Assembly (NCBI RefSeq): GCF_044377035.1 | Contig: NZ_JBILJW010000001.1 | Span: 124,001-188,000, forward strand | Reading direction: 5' to 3' | DNA length: 64,000 bases | DNA from: Silanimonas sp044377035 | GTDB taxonomy: Bacteria > Pseudomonadota > Gammaproteobacteria > Xanthomonadales > Xanthomonadaceae | Shown: positions 45,332 through 53,263 of the stretch, in pieces | Layout: each line of letters starts with the position of its first letter | Position numbering within the stretch: the stretch's first letter is position 1 | The notes under the pieces: generated by a model | Database searches by the model: none | Seen by the model: only the letters and a program-made list of their open reading frames with translations | What the model was told of the DNA's origin: nothing | Position numbers and translations under genes: made by a program

Positions 45332-46554
45332 CGGATTTTTTCGTAGACGTGCACGCCGCCGTAGATCGCCGAACGATCCTCGGCGTACAGCGCGCGATTG
45401 CGGTCGCGGTCGGTGCGCCAATGCGCGATCAGCTCGGCGGGCAGCCGGTTTTCGAGCTGGGACTCCCGCCCACCGGTCCGGAACACGACGCGTGCACCCG
45501 GCCGCGCCGTGCGGGTGACTTCCGACCACAGGGCAATGAGCTGCGCATCGTCCATCCAATCCTGCGAGTCGAGGAAGAGGTACGCGTCCATTGACGCCGA
45601 ATCACGGCCCAAGAGGAACTGCGTCAGAGTCTGGTGGTGAGCGTGCAGGCGATCAACGCGCGCCTTCACCATCGGGTAATGGCTGGCCTGCAGGTACATC
45701 GGCAGCTGCGCGTCGCGTTGGGGATCGTATCGGCGCGCGAACGCCTGGGCCGCGAAGCAGTTGCTTTCGTAGGGGAAATCGCAGGCGAGGTGGCGCATCC
45801 GTTCTTCGAACAGACCCGCGAGGGACAGGCCTTCGGCGTCGGCGTCGGCCTTCAATGCGTCGAACTGCGCCGGTGGGATGCCGAGGCTGTAGAGCGCCGC
45901 CGGCTGGCGCGACAGCCAGTGCAGAACCGGCAGCCGGAACAGGGGGGCGACATGGCGTTGGAAGCGCTCGGCCTGCTCTTCGGGCGTCTTGGCCTCGACC
46001 ATCGCCGAGAGATTGCCGCCGAGCAGCCGGGCGAGGCCATGCGAGAAGCCGATGAAGCGGCCGAGCAGGCCGTGCCGGTAGGCGTGGCGGGTGAACATGC
46101 TGTGGCGGGGGCGTCCGAGCAGGTCCGGGGCCTCCCAGTATTGGCGCAGGCCCTCATCCAGTCGCGGGGCAACGTGCTCGCGGTAGCGCTGCGTGTTGGA
46201 CGGTTGCGCGGCATCGGCGAGGAACGCCAGCACCTCGGCATGGTCGGGAAGCCCGGCCAATGCGGCACGCTTGAGCTGAAGCAGTCCGAGGTGGTGGGCG
46301 TTGAGGTCCACCACGTGCACGGCCGCCGGGTCGGCGGTGAGGTAGGCCAACGCGTTGCAGCCGCCGGAGGAGATGCAGAGGATCTCCGCGCCGGGCCGGA
46401 GCTCAAGCGCCTTCAGGTCGACGACCGGGTCTTCCCAGATCTGGGCATACACCAAGCGGTTGAACCAGTGGGCAAAGAGCCGGTCCGCCCATCCCTTGCC
46501 GCCCTTCGTCGTCGAATTGATGACGGCGGTGTTGATCAATGTTTTCGTATTCAT
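45328..46554 (-). CDS. DUF3419 / BtaA-like S-adenosylmethionine aminocarboxypropyl transferase
   Basis: 408 residues. LVYAQIWEDPVVDLKALEL and the SAM-site region EILCISSGGCNALAYLTADPAAVHVVDLNAHHLGLLQLK match BtaA, which moves the 3-amino-3-carboxypropyl group of SAM to diacylglycerol, giving the homoserine lipid precursor of DGTS. FACDFPYESNCFAAQAFARRY and the C-terminal FRTGGRESQLE are also in the family. The usual BtaB methyltransferase is absent; instead a GNAT-like gene overlaps by 4 nt. So the final product may not be DGTS. It starts 46 nt after the terminator of the lipoprotein gene. Confidence 0.8.
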   Translation of the reverse strand: MNTKTLINTAVINSTTKGGKGWADRLFAHWFNRLVYAQIWEDPVVDLKALELRPGAEILCISSGGCNALAYLTADPAAVHVVDLNAHHLGLLQLKRAALAGLPDHAEVLAFLADAAQPSNTQRYREHVAPRLDEGLRQYWEAPDLLGRPRHSMFTRHAYRHGLLGRFIGFSHGLARLLGGNLSAMVEAKTPEEQAERFQRHVAPLFRLPVLHWLSRQPAALYSLGIPPAQFDALKADADAEGLSLAGLFEERMRHLACDFPYESNCFAAQAFARRYDPQRDAQLPMYLQASHYPMVKARVDRLHAHHQTLTQFLLGRDSASMDAYLFLDSQDWMDDAQLIALWSEVTRTARPGARVVFRTGGRESQLENRLPAELIAHWRTDRDRNRALYAEDRSAIYGGVHVYEKIR

Positions 46555-46600
46555 GGCGCGGTAGCAAACCGCACTTGCATGACAACTCCGCGTCGCACAC

Positions 46601-46631
46601 AAAAAAAACCGCCGGGCAAGCCCGGCGGTTT
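46601..46631 (-). terminator. Rho-independent terminator of the repeat lipoprotein gene
   Basis: On the minus strand an 11-bp stem, AAACCGCCGGG with loop CTTG and CCCGGCGGTTT, runs into eight T. It sits 26 bp past the lipoprotein stop and just before the DUF3419 gene. Confidence 0.9.
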
Positions 46632-46656
46632 CAGAGCGAGGGACTCGCAGCCCGAA

Positions 46657-47028
46657 TTACTGGGCCGGGGTCTCTTCGGCCGGGGCTTCTTCAGCGGCCG
46701 GCTCGACGGCAGCAGCGGCGTCGGCAGCAGCGCCTTCGACGGCGGCAGCGGCGTCGGTGGCAGCGGCGTCGACGGTGGCAGCAGCGTCGGTAGCGGCGGC
46801 GTCAACGGTGGCGGCGGCGTCGGTCGCAGCGGCGTCAACCGTAGCGGCGGCGTCGGTGGCAGCGGCGTCGACGGTGGCGGCAGCGTCGGTGGCAGCAGCG
46901 TCAACAGCGGCGGCGGCGTCAGCAGCCGGAGCGGCCTCGGCGGCCGGGGCGGCTTCTTCAGCCGGCTTCGAGCAGGCGGTCAGCGCCAGGGCAACGGCCA
47001 GGGCGAGCAGCGACTTGTTCAGCGACAT
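46657..47028 (-). CDS. Ala-rich lipoprotein with 11-residue repeats
   Basis: 123 residues. MSLNKSLLALAVALALTACSK is a lipoprotein signal with lipobox LTAC, lipidated at Cys19. Residues 43-97 are five repeats of the 11-mer DAAATDAAATV (last copy DAAATDAAAAV), then Glu/Pro-rich tail ending EETPAQ. The composition of Ala, Asp, Thr and Val in a strict 11-residue period predicts an amphipathic hendecad helix, able to form a coiled coil or lie along a surface, as in Lpp-like or LEA-like proteins. GAGGA is 10 nt ahead of the ATG; a separate promoter and a strong terminator make it monocistronic. Role unknown; envelope spacer or stress protein is possible. Confidence 0.8.
   Translation of the reverse strand: MSLNKSLLALAVALALTACSKPAEEAAPAAEAAPAADAAAAVDAAATDAAATVDAAATDAAATVDAAATDAAATVDAAATDAAATVDAAATDAAAAVEGAAADAAAAVEPAAEEAPAEETPAQ
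46738..46902 (-). repeat. Five tandem 33-bp repeats inside the lipoprotein gene
   Basis: They encode DAAATDAAATV five times. Copies differ mainly at third codon positions (gcg/gcc/gca, gtc/gtt), so the amino acid pattern is conserved beyond the DNA repeat, which argues for selection on the protein rather than recent slippage alone. Confidence 0.85.
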
Positions 47029-47060
47029 GGATTGAGTCCTCGTCTACACGGGTAGTTAGT

Positions 47061-47092
47061 AAGAAAAACGTGCGCATTCATCCGCGCACGTT
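47061..47092 (-). terminator. Hairpin with T tract between thiolase and lipoprotein genes
   Basis: On the minus strand AACGTGCGC, loop of 8, GCGCACGTT form a perfect 9-bp stem followed by TTTTTC. It could terminate thiolase transcription. It would also be at the very 5' end of a message started from the promoter at 47099-47126, so it might act as a stabilising or attenuating leader. Confidence 0.6.
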
Positions 47093-47098
47093 GTGTTC

Positions 47099-47126
47099 AT
47101 CATGACAAGAACCCGACCGTAGTCAA
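47099..47126 (-). promoter_or_regulatory. Possible promoter of the lipoprotein gene
   Basis: Minus-strand TTGACT (47121-47126) and CATGAT (47099-47104) are 16 nt apart, 70 nt ahead of the lipoprotein ATG. Start of transcription would fall at the hairpin 47067-47092. Confidence 0.4.
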
Positions 47127-47180
47127 GCCCTTGACCGTCCCTTTTTGACCGGAGGGGCGCCACCCCCGAAAGTCACGGGA

Positions 47181-48356
47181 TCAGCCGAGCTCGATCGCTA
47201 CCGCCGTGGCCTCGCCGCCGCCAATGCAGAGTGCCGCGACGCCGCGCTTGCCGCCGGTCTGGGCCAGCGCGTTCAGCAGGGTCACGATCAGGCGGGCGCC
47301 CGAGGCGCCGATCGGATGGCCGAGCGCGCAGGCGCCGCCATGGATGTTGAGCTTCCCGTGGGGGATGCCGAGCTCGCGCATCGGCGCCATCGCGACGACG
47401 GCGAACGCTTCGTTGACCTCGAACAGATCGACCGAATCGACCGTCCAGCCGGCCTTGTCCAGCACCTTCTGGATGGCGCCCACCGGGGCCGTGGTGAACC
47501 ACTCCGGCGCCTGCGAGTGCGTGGCGTGCGCCACGACGCGGGCCAGCGGCTTGGCGCCGAGGGCCTGGGCCTTGGCGGCCGAGGCCAGCACCAGTGCGGC
47601 GGCGCCATCGTTGATCGACGAGGAGGCCGCAGCAGTGATCGTGCCGTCCTTCTTGAAGGCGGGCTTCAGCGTCGGGATCTTCTCGATGTTGCAGCGGCCC
47701 GGCTGCTCGTCTTGGTCGATGGCGGTGTCGCCCTTCTTGCCGGCCACGATCACCGGGACGATCTCCGCCTTGAACTTGCCCTCGGCCTGCGCGGTCTGGG
47801 CGCGGCGCACCGACTCCGCAGCGAACGCATCCTGCTCCTCGCGGGTGAAGGTGTACTTGCTCGCGCAGAGCTCGCCGAAGCCGCCCATAGGCTGCTTGTC
47901 GTAGGGGTTGGTGAGGCCGTCCCACGCCATGTGGTCGAGCATCTCGGCGCTGCCAAAGCGAATGCCGGTGCGCGAACCGTTCAGCAGGTGCGGGGCGTTG
48001 GTCATGCTCTCCATGCCGCCCGCCACGATGACGTCGGCCGAGCCCGCCTTGATCAGGTCGGCGCCCAGCATCACGGCCTTCATGCCCGAACCGCAGACCT
48101 TGTTGATGGTCGTGGCACCGGCGGCGGCGGGGATGCCCGCGGCCAGCATGGCCTGCCGCGCCGGGGCTTGGCCGAGGCCGGCCGGCAGGACGCAGCCCAT
48201 GATCACTTCGGAGACGGTCTCGGCCGCGACGCCGCTCTGTTCCAGCGCGCCCTTGATGGCGGCGGCGCCGAGCGTGGGCGTGGGCACCCCGGTGAACTGA
48301 CCGAGAAGAGCGCCGAGGGCGGTGCGCTTGGCGCCGAGGATGACGATGTCCGACAT
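47181..48356 (-). CDS. Acetyl-CoA acetyltransferase (thiolase)
   Basis: 391 residues, biosynthetic-type thiolase length. The catalytic residues are all seen: Cys in TTINKVCGSGMKAVML, His in GGACALGHPIGASGARL and Cys in ALCIGGGEATAVAI. It interconverts two acetyl-CoA and acetoacetyl-CoA, and in leucine breakdown it would split acetoacetyl-CoA. ATG at 48356 begins SDIVILGAKRTALG directly. Not adjacent to a phb gene; monocistronic by the hairpin after it. Confidence 0.95.
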   Translation of the reverse strand: MSDIVILGAKRTALGALLGQFTGVPTPTLGAAAIKGALEQSGVAAETVSEVIMGCVLPAGLGQAPARQAMLAAGIPAAAGATTINKVCGSGMKAVMLGADLIKAGSADVIVAGGMESMTNAPHLLNGSRTGIRFGSAEMLDHMAWDGLTNPYDKQPMGGFGELCASKYTFTREEQDAFAAESVRRAQTAQAEGKFKAEIVPVIVAGKKGDTAIDQDEQPGRCNIEKIPTLKPAFKKDGTITAAASSSINDGAAALVLASAAKAQALGAKPLARVVAHATHSQAPEWFTTAPVGAIQKVLDKAGWTVDSVDLFEVNEAFAVVAMAPMRELGIPHGKLNIHGGACALGHPIGASGARLIVTLLNALAQTGGKRGVAALCIGGGEATAVAIELG

Positions 48357-48456
48357 GGGAAGGTCCCGGGGAGGAAAGCCGGGATTATCCGCCCCCGGTG
48401 GTTTCAGCTGCAAACGTATGCACCGGGACCTTGGGGTAGGGGGACGAGGCCCGTCG

Positions 48457-49284
48457 TCACCAAGGCACCAGCAGGAAGTACTCACTGCCGGGCGGTGGGC
48501 TGCCGTCCTCCTGGCGATAGGTGCCGTCGCGATGCACCAGCTTGAGCGTCGTCGAGGTCGGCGCCGACTGCGCCACCGCCGGCTCGACAGCGAACTCGTC
48601 CGCATCAAGCCGCATCACGAGACGTCGCCAGCCGTCGTCTGAAACCTCGCCAACGGCAAGGGTGGCGGCGGTGTTGGTCCAGCGGGCGCCCTGGCACTGC
48701 ACGTTGACGCAGCCCTCGATCGCTTCCTGCCGATAGCGCGCCAGCCCGAGCACGCGGCGGAAACCGCGACCGTCCGGCACGAACAGCGCGTACTCGTCAC
48801 CCCAGCGATTGTCCGGAGCGCTCGCGCCCGGGGCCGTCTGGCTGACGGCCACGCCGATCACGCCGCCGCCGGGCGCGATGCCATCGAAGGTGGTGTCGAG
48901 CGTGAACTCACCGCCGTGGAACAACGTCATCGCGTCCTCGATGGCCGTCGCCACGACGTGGTGGCGCAAGTGGCCCGCGCCGTCCAGTGTGGCGAGGACG
49001 AAGGCATAGCCCTCGCCGTCGCCGCCCTCGGTGTAGGAGCGCGTCGCATCGTCGCGGAAGCTGCCAATGGCGTGCACCGCCCCCTTGGCATCGCCGGGCA
49101 CGGCGATGCAATCCAGCTGCAACCGGGTTCCCGACGCAGCGCGCCGGGCATTCGCGTCGGCGGCCAAGGCCTTGCGGAGCGCGGTTTCGACGTCGTCTTT
49201 GCAGGTTGCTTCGGGACGCTCCTGCGCGCCCGCTGGACCGGCGATGCCGGCCAGCAGGGCGATGGCGAGCGCCGCGCGGTGCAT
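48457..49284 (-). CDS. Unknown secreted protein at the end of the PspA/flotillin operon
   Basis: 275 residues with a clear signal peptide (HRAALAIALLAGIAGPAGAQ, cleavage after AQ near residue 20). The mature part has four Cys (TCKDD, LDCIAV, GCVNVQCQG) that could form disulfides, and a beta-rich look. Family not recognised. The ATG overlaps the stop of the preceding TerB-like gene by one base (TGATG), so it is the last gene of the operon. A periplasmic partner of the membrane-stress proteins is a reasonable guess. Confidence 0.7.
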   Translation of the reverse strand: MHRAALAIALLAGIAGPAGAQERPEATCKDDVETALRKALAADANARRAASGTRLQLDCIAVPGDAKGAVHAIGSFRDDATRSYTEGGDGEGYAFVLATLDGAGHLRHHVVATAIEDAMTLFHGGEFTLDTTFDGIAPGGGVIGVAVSQTAPGASAPDNRWGDEYALFVPDGRGFRRVLGLARYRQEAIEGCVNVQCQGARWTNTAATLAVGEVSDDGWRRLVMRLDADEFAVEPAVAQSAPTSTTLKLVHRDGTYRQEDGSPPPGSEYFLLVPW

Positions 49285-49529
49285 CACGCCGGTACGCCGT
49301 GCTTCGCACGCACCTCGGCGATGCGCGCGCGCACGGTGGGACGGAGTTCGCCCTGCTCGGCGCGCCGGAACACGTTGGCCAGCACGCGCTTCTCGTCCTC
49401 GTCGACCACGCCGTCGCGCAACGCGAGGCCCAACAGGAAGTTCAACTCCTCGAGGTCGAGCTTGCCGTCGTCGGTGAACACCTCGATCGAGCCCAGTGCG
49501 ATGTCCAGGTAGCTGCGGGAATTCGCCAT
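49284..49529 (-). CDS. Small TerB-like helical protein
   Basis: 81 residues. LDIALGSIEVFTDDGKLDLEELNFLLGLALRDGVVDEDEKRVLANVFRRAEQG has two acidic DxDGxxxxxE-type helix-loop-helix units reminiscent of tellurite-resistance TerB or EF-hand-like proteins, so calcium or metal binding is possible. It lies 10 nt after the flotillin gene and overlaps the secreted protein gene. Function unknown. Confidence 0.7.
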   Translation of the reverse strand: MANSRSYLDIALGSIEVFTDDGKLDLEELNFLLGLALRDGVVDEDEKRVLANVFRRAEQGELRPTVRARIAEVRAKHGVPA

Positions 49530-49539
49530 GGTCGTCTCC

Positions 49540-51321
49540 TTACGCGTCGGTGCCGCGGCTCGGGCCGCTGGCGTGAGGGGCCTTCAGGCCGGCGGTCAGG
49601 CCGGCCGTGAGGCCATTGAGGTCGGCGCCGCTCAGGCCGACGTCCTTCATCAGCGAATCGACCAGCGGCGCGTGGGCGCGGTAGCGCAGCGCGCTGGCGA
49701 CCACCTGCTCGGCGAGGTTGCCCTGCGCGGCGTTGCCCTCGCCCGAGGCGGCGAGCGAACCGTTCGCGCCGCCGGCGTTGAGGCCGTCGACGTTGATGAT
49801 CTTGATGCCGTCGATGGCCTCCATCGGACGCACGCTCTCGCGGATGATGTCGGGCAGGTGCTTGAGCAGCGCCAGGCGGAGCTGCATCTCGATCTGCTCG
49901 GCCGACAGCGTGTTCGCCGCGGCATTGACCGCCTTGGCACCGTCGGCATCGACGCGGTAGCGCACTTCGGCGGCTTCGGCGCGCAGCTTCTCCGCGGCGG
50001 CTTCCGCCTCGGCCTCGATGCGCTTCTGGTCGGCGTTGGCCGTCGCCAGCGTGCGGATGGCCTCGGCCTTCTCGGCGGCCGCCTGCTTCTCGGACTCGGC
50101 CGCGATGGTGATCGCGATCTGCTCGCGCTCGGCTTCCTTCGCCGCTTCGACCAGCTCGATGCGCTTCTGGCGCTCGGCGCGCTCGACCTCACGCACGGTG
50201 TCGACCTGCTCCTGCGCCTTCACGGCGTCAGCGCGGGCGATGTCCGCGGCCGCCTGGGCTTCCGACTGCGCGCGCGACTTCTCGGCGATGGCGATCGCCT
50301 TCTCCTGCTCGGCGAGCTCGACGATTTTCTTCTGGTTGACCTCGGCCGTGTTGACGTTCTTGGTCTTCTCGATCTCGCGTTCCTTCAGCTGCTGGTCCAT
50401 CGCGATGCGCTGTTCCTCGACCGCGCGCTGTGCGGCGATCTTGGCCGAGTCGACCTGCTGCTGGGCGGTGATCTTCGCGCCCTCGGCCTCCTGGGTCTTC
50501 TGCGCCTGCTCGCGGGCGATCTCGGCCGACTGCGCGGCACGGCGGATCTCCACCTCGCGCTCCTGCTCGAGCTTCGCGTATTCCTCGTCGCGCTGGATCT
50601 GCAGGCGCTGCTGCGAAGCTTCGAGGTTCATGCGCTGGATCTGGACTTCCGTCTGCTGCTCGATCTCGTTGCGCTTCTTGCGGCGCAGCTCGATGGCTTC
50701 CGTCAGCTTGGTCAGGCCCTCGGCGTCGAAGGCGTTGTCCGGGTTGAAGAATTCCTTGCCGGTCTGGTCGAGGCCGGTCAGCGAGACCGACTCCAGCTCG
50801 AGGCCGTTCTTCAGGATGTCCTCGGAAACGACCTGCTGCACCTTCTGGACGAACAGCGTGCGCTGCTCGTGCAGCTCTTCCATGCCCATCTCGGCGGCCA
50901 CCGAGCGCAGGGCGTCGACGAACTTGCCTTCGACCAGCTCCTTCAGCGACTCCGGTTCCATCGTCTTCATGCCGAGGGTCTGCGCGGCATTGGCGATCGA
51001 TTCCTCGACCGGCTGCACGCGCACGTAGAACTCGGCCTGCACGTCGACGCGCATGCGGTCGCGGGTGATCAGGGCCTGCTCGCGGGCACGCTGCACGTCG
51101 AGCTTCAGCGTGTTCATGTTGACGCGGATGATCTCGTGCAGCACCGGGAACACCAGCGCGCCGCCGTTGACGATCACCTTCTGTCCGCCGAAGCCGGTGC
51201 GGACGAACGAGACTTCCTTGGTGGCGCGGCGATAGAGCCGCGACAGCACCAGCATGACGAAGAGGATGAAGCCGAGGCTGGCACCGGCAATCAGCACGAT
51301 GCCCATGAAATCAAGACCCAT
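49540..51321 (-). CDS. yqiK: Flotillin-family (SPFH) membrane protein
   Basis: 593 residues. One N-terminal membrane helix (GIVLIAGASLGFILFVMLVL), a PHB/SPFH domain (about 35-230) with VSFVRTGFGGQKVIVNGGALVFPVLHEIIRVNMNTLKLDV, and then 250 residues of Glu/Ala/Lys/Arg-rich coiled coil. The C-terminus is more disordered. It belongs to the YqiK branch and directly follows a yqiJ-like gene, as in E. coli yqiJK. Flotillins organise membrane microdomains by oligomerisation. AGGAG precedes the ATG. Confidence 0.93.
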   Translation of the reverse strand: MGLDFMGIVLIAGASLGFILFVMLVLSRLYRRATKEVSFVRTGFGGQKVIVNGGALVFPVLHEIIRVNMNTLKLDVQRAREQALITRDRMRVDVQAEFYVRVQPVEESIANAAQTLGMKTMEPESLKELVEGKFVDALRSVAAEMGMEELHEQRTLFVQKVQQVVSEDILKNGLELESVSLTGLDQTGKEFFNPDNAFDAEGLTKLTEAIELRRKKRNEIEQQTEVQIQRMNLEASQQRLQIQRDEEYAKLEQEREVEIRRAAQSAEIAREQAQKTQEAEGAKITAQQQVDSAKIAAQRAVEEQRIAMDQQLKEREIEKTKNVNTAEVNQKKIVELAEQEKAIAIAEKSRAQSEAQAAADIARADAVKAQEQVDTVREVERAERQKRIELVEAAKEAEREQIAITIAAESEKQAAAEKAEAIRTLATANADQKRIEAEAEAAAEKLRAEAAEVRYRVDADGAKAVNAAANTLSAEQIEMQLRLALLKHLPDIIRESVRPMEAIDGIKIINVDGLNAGGANGSLAASGEGNAAQGNLAEQVVASALRYRAHAPLVDSLMKDVGLSGADLNGLTAGLTAGLKAPHASGPSRGTDA

Positions 51322-51389
51322 GGCGGTGGAACTCCTTGTGGCGGGGGACGAACGTGGGGGATGGAACGGGGGGTAGACGCTTCAGCGCG

Positions 51390-52046
51390 TCAGGGGGAGA
51401 GGGCGGGATTCGCGTTGGCGATGCAGCGGTAGACGGCGCCATCGCGCGAGACGAGGAGCACCTGGCTGCCCTGGGCATGGCTGGCGCCGGCCTCGTCGGG
51501 CTCGACCAGCACGTAATGCTGGCGGCCGAAGCGGTCGCGCACCTTGGCTTGCGCCGCGGAGCCGGCCGTCGCTTCGCCGAGGACGATCGTGGCGACGCGG
51601 CCGACCAGCTCTTCCTGCGAGATCGACTGGGTCTCGTCGCGGGGCAGGGCGCGGGCGAAGAAGCTGCCGAACAAACGGGTGCCACCGAACGCCGGAACCA
51701 CGGCCAGCGGGGCAAGCAGCCACGCAGGCAGCGTGAAGGCCGAAACGCCGTGCACCAGCATCTGCACCGAAAGACCCACCACGCCGAAGGCCAACAGGAA
51801 GGTGGCCAGCAGGATCAGTGCGGGCACCTTGCCGAAGTGCAGCCAGCCGAGGAAGCGGTCGAGCGCAGTGGAGTAGCCCGCCACCTCGGCCGCGTCGGAG
51901 GCCGAAGGGTCGAGCCATTCGTCGAGCACGCCGGAGGCGCTGAAGCCGGTGACCATGCCCAGCCCTTCGATCAGGCCGAGCATCACCACCATCAGCAGCG
52001 CCACGACGAAGGGCAGGTTGCCGCCCGCGGTGAGGAAATCGAGCAT
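51390..52046 (-). CDS. yqiJ: YqiJ-like membrane protein with OB-fold domain
   Basis: 218 residues. Three or four membrane helices (FVVALLMVVMLGLIEGLGMVTGF, VPALILLATFLLAFGVVGLSVQML, ALPAWLLAPLAVVPAFGGTRLFGSFFARAL), then a C-terminal OB-fold (EELVGRVATIVLGEATAGSAAQAKVRDRFGRQHYVLVEPD), as in the NfeD/YqiJ families that accompany SPFH proteins. It precedes the flotillin gene by 68 nt and follows pspA by 6 nt. Confidence 0.85.
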   Translation of the reverse strand: MLDFLTAGGNLPFVVALLMVVMLGLIEGLGMVTGFSASGVLDEWLDPSASDAAEVAGYSTALDRFLGWLHFGKVPALILLATFLLAFGVVGLSVQMLVHGVSAFTLPAWLLAPLAVVPAFGGTRLFGSFFARALPRDETQSISQEELVGRVATIVLGEATAGSAAQAKVRDRFGRQHYVLVEPDEAGASHAQGSQVLLVSRDGAVYRCIANANPALSP

Positions 52047-52052
52047 CGCGGC

Positions 52053-52733
52053 TCAGTCCGCCTTCTTCGACTTGATCTGCGCCAGGCGCTCCTGGATGCG
52101 GTTGGCGCGCGACAGCGCTTCGAGCTCGGCGAGGCGCGCGGCATCGGCGCCGCTCGGCGTCGAGCCGGGCACGCCGCCGGCGCGCTGCATCACCCGCGAG
52201 AACGCCGTCTCGGCTTCGCTGACACGGCGGGCCGGCGAGGGGCCGCTGCCGGCGGCGGCGCCACCCGCGGCCTGCGCGGCCGCGGCGGCCTTCTGCGCGG
52301 CGCGGAACTGCTGCAGTTCGCCTTCCAGCTCGCGACGGCGCGCGGTGAGCGCGGCCACGTAGCCTTCCAGTTCCTTCTGCTGCGTCTGCGCCTCGGTGAT
52401 GGCGCTCTCGAGCACCGGGATCTGCGCTTCGATGTCGAACTGCTTGGCGATGGCGGCCTCGGCGAGGTCCTCGCGGTTCTGCGCGACGGCCAGTTCGATC
52501 TGGTCGCCGAGCGTTTCGTGCTTCTGGTTCTCTTCCGCGAGGCGCTTGGTCGCGAGGTGGCGCGTGGCCAGGACCTTGCCGAGCTCGGCGCGCACGTCGT
52601 CGGTGGCGCCGTCGATCTCGCGCAGCGCCTGCTCCATCACCATCTCGGGCGCGGCATCCTCGACCGCATTGATCAGGGCATTGACCGAGCCGGCGATCAG
52701 CCGGCCGACGCGGGTGGAAATGGCCTCTTTCAT
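52053..52733 (-). CDS. pspA: PspA/IM30-family membrane-stress protein
   Basis: 226 residues. The N-terminal amphipathic helix (MKEAISTRVGRLIAGSVNALINAVEDAAPEMVMEQALREIDGATDDVRAELG) and a long coiled coil (residues 25-150) are PspA-like; the tail from RRVSEAETAFSRVMQRA matches the C-terminal helix. PspA binds stressed membranes and limits proton leak. AGGAG before the ATG. It overlaps the preceding gene by 4 nt. Alternative: a YjfJ-like branch. Confidence 0.88.
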   Translation of the reverse strand: MKEAISTRVGRLIAGSVNALINAVEDAAPEMVMEQALREIDGATDDVRAELGKVLATRHLATKRLAEENQKHETLGDQIELAVAQNREDLAEAAIAKQFDIEAQIPVLESAITEAQTQQKELEGYVAALTARRRELEGELQQFRAAQKAAAAAQAAGGAAAGSGPSPARRVSEAETAFSRVMQRAGGVPGSTPSGADAARLAELEALSRANRIQERLAQIKSKKAD

Positions 52734-53248
52734 GGAGAACTCCTTTCAGGCGAGCTGCGATGGTGAAGGATCACCGTGCCCAGCTCCAGCACGGAATCGA
52801 TGCGCCGTGCGACCACGTCGGGCGCATAGCAGGGGGCGGTTCGGGTGACGGCCAGCCGGAGCAGGCCTTCGAGCAGGGCCATGGCGCGGTCGGCGACGCG
52901 CGCTTCGAGGGCGAGGAACTCGGCGGCCTGGGGTTGCGCGCCGGGGCCGGCCACCAGCAGGCCGGCGATCTCCGGAACGCGCTGCAGGACCTCGGCCAAC
53001 AGGGCGCTGCGTTGGCCGGTGTCGAGCTCGAAGCGGCGGATGGCTTCCACGGTGGGCGCCAGTTCCCCGTGCAGGCGCTGCACGGCGCAGGCCGCATCGG
53101 TGCGGGACTCCGCCGCATCCCGGGCTTCGGCAAGGAGAGCGCGGAGCTTTTCGCTGGGGGTCGTGGCACCGCGACGCTCGAGGCCGGCCAGGAACGCGGC
53201 ATCCTCGTCGGAGAGGCGGACACTCAGCAGGGTGGTCTTGGGGCTCAT
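52730..53248 (-). CDS. Unknown helical protein, first gene of the PspA operon
   Basis: 172 residues. LLSVRLSDEDAAFLAGLERRGATTPSEKLRALLAEA at the N-terminus resembles a ribbon-helix-helix DNA-binding unit (one strand then two helices), and the rest is helical (ELAPTVEAIRRFELDTG ... ALLAEVLQRVPEIAGLL). It could be a regulator of its own operon or a PspA partner. ATG at 53248 is used; a TTG 15 nt upstream is possible. The stop overlaps pspA by 4 nt, so it is coupled to it. Confidence 0.65.
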   Translation of the reverse strand: MSPKTTLLSVRLSDEDAAFLAGLERRGATTPSEKLRALLAEARDAAESRTDAACAVQRLHGELAPTVEAIRRFELDTGQRSALLAEVLQRVPEIAGLLVAGPGAQPQAAEFLALEARVADRAMALLEGLLRLAVTRTAPCYAPDVVARRIDSVLELGTVILHHRSSPERSSP

Positions 53249-53263
53249 GGGGCGTGTCGGCAA

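Noticed and set aside
44237..45559. Longer form of the acyltransferase starting at 45559.
   Set aside because: It would overlap the DUF3419 gene by over 200 bp with Arg/Pro-rich antisense-like residues; the TTG at 45331 in a TTGA overlap fits the operon.
46738..46902. Regular 33-bp repeats that could look like a CRISPR array.
   Set aside because: There are no unique spacers; the repeats are contiguous coding sequence of an 11-residue peptide motif.
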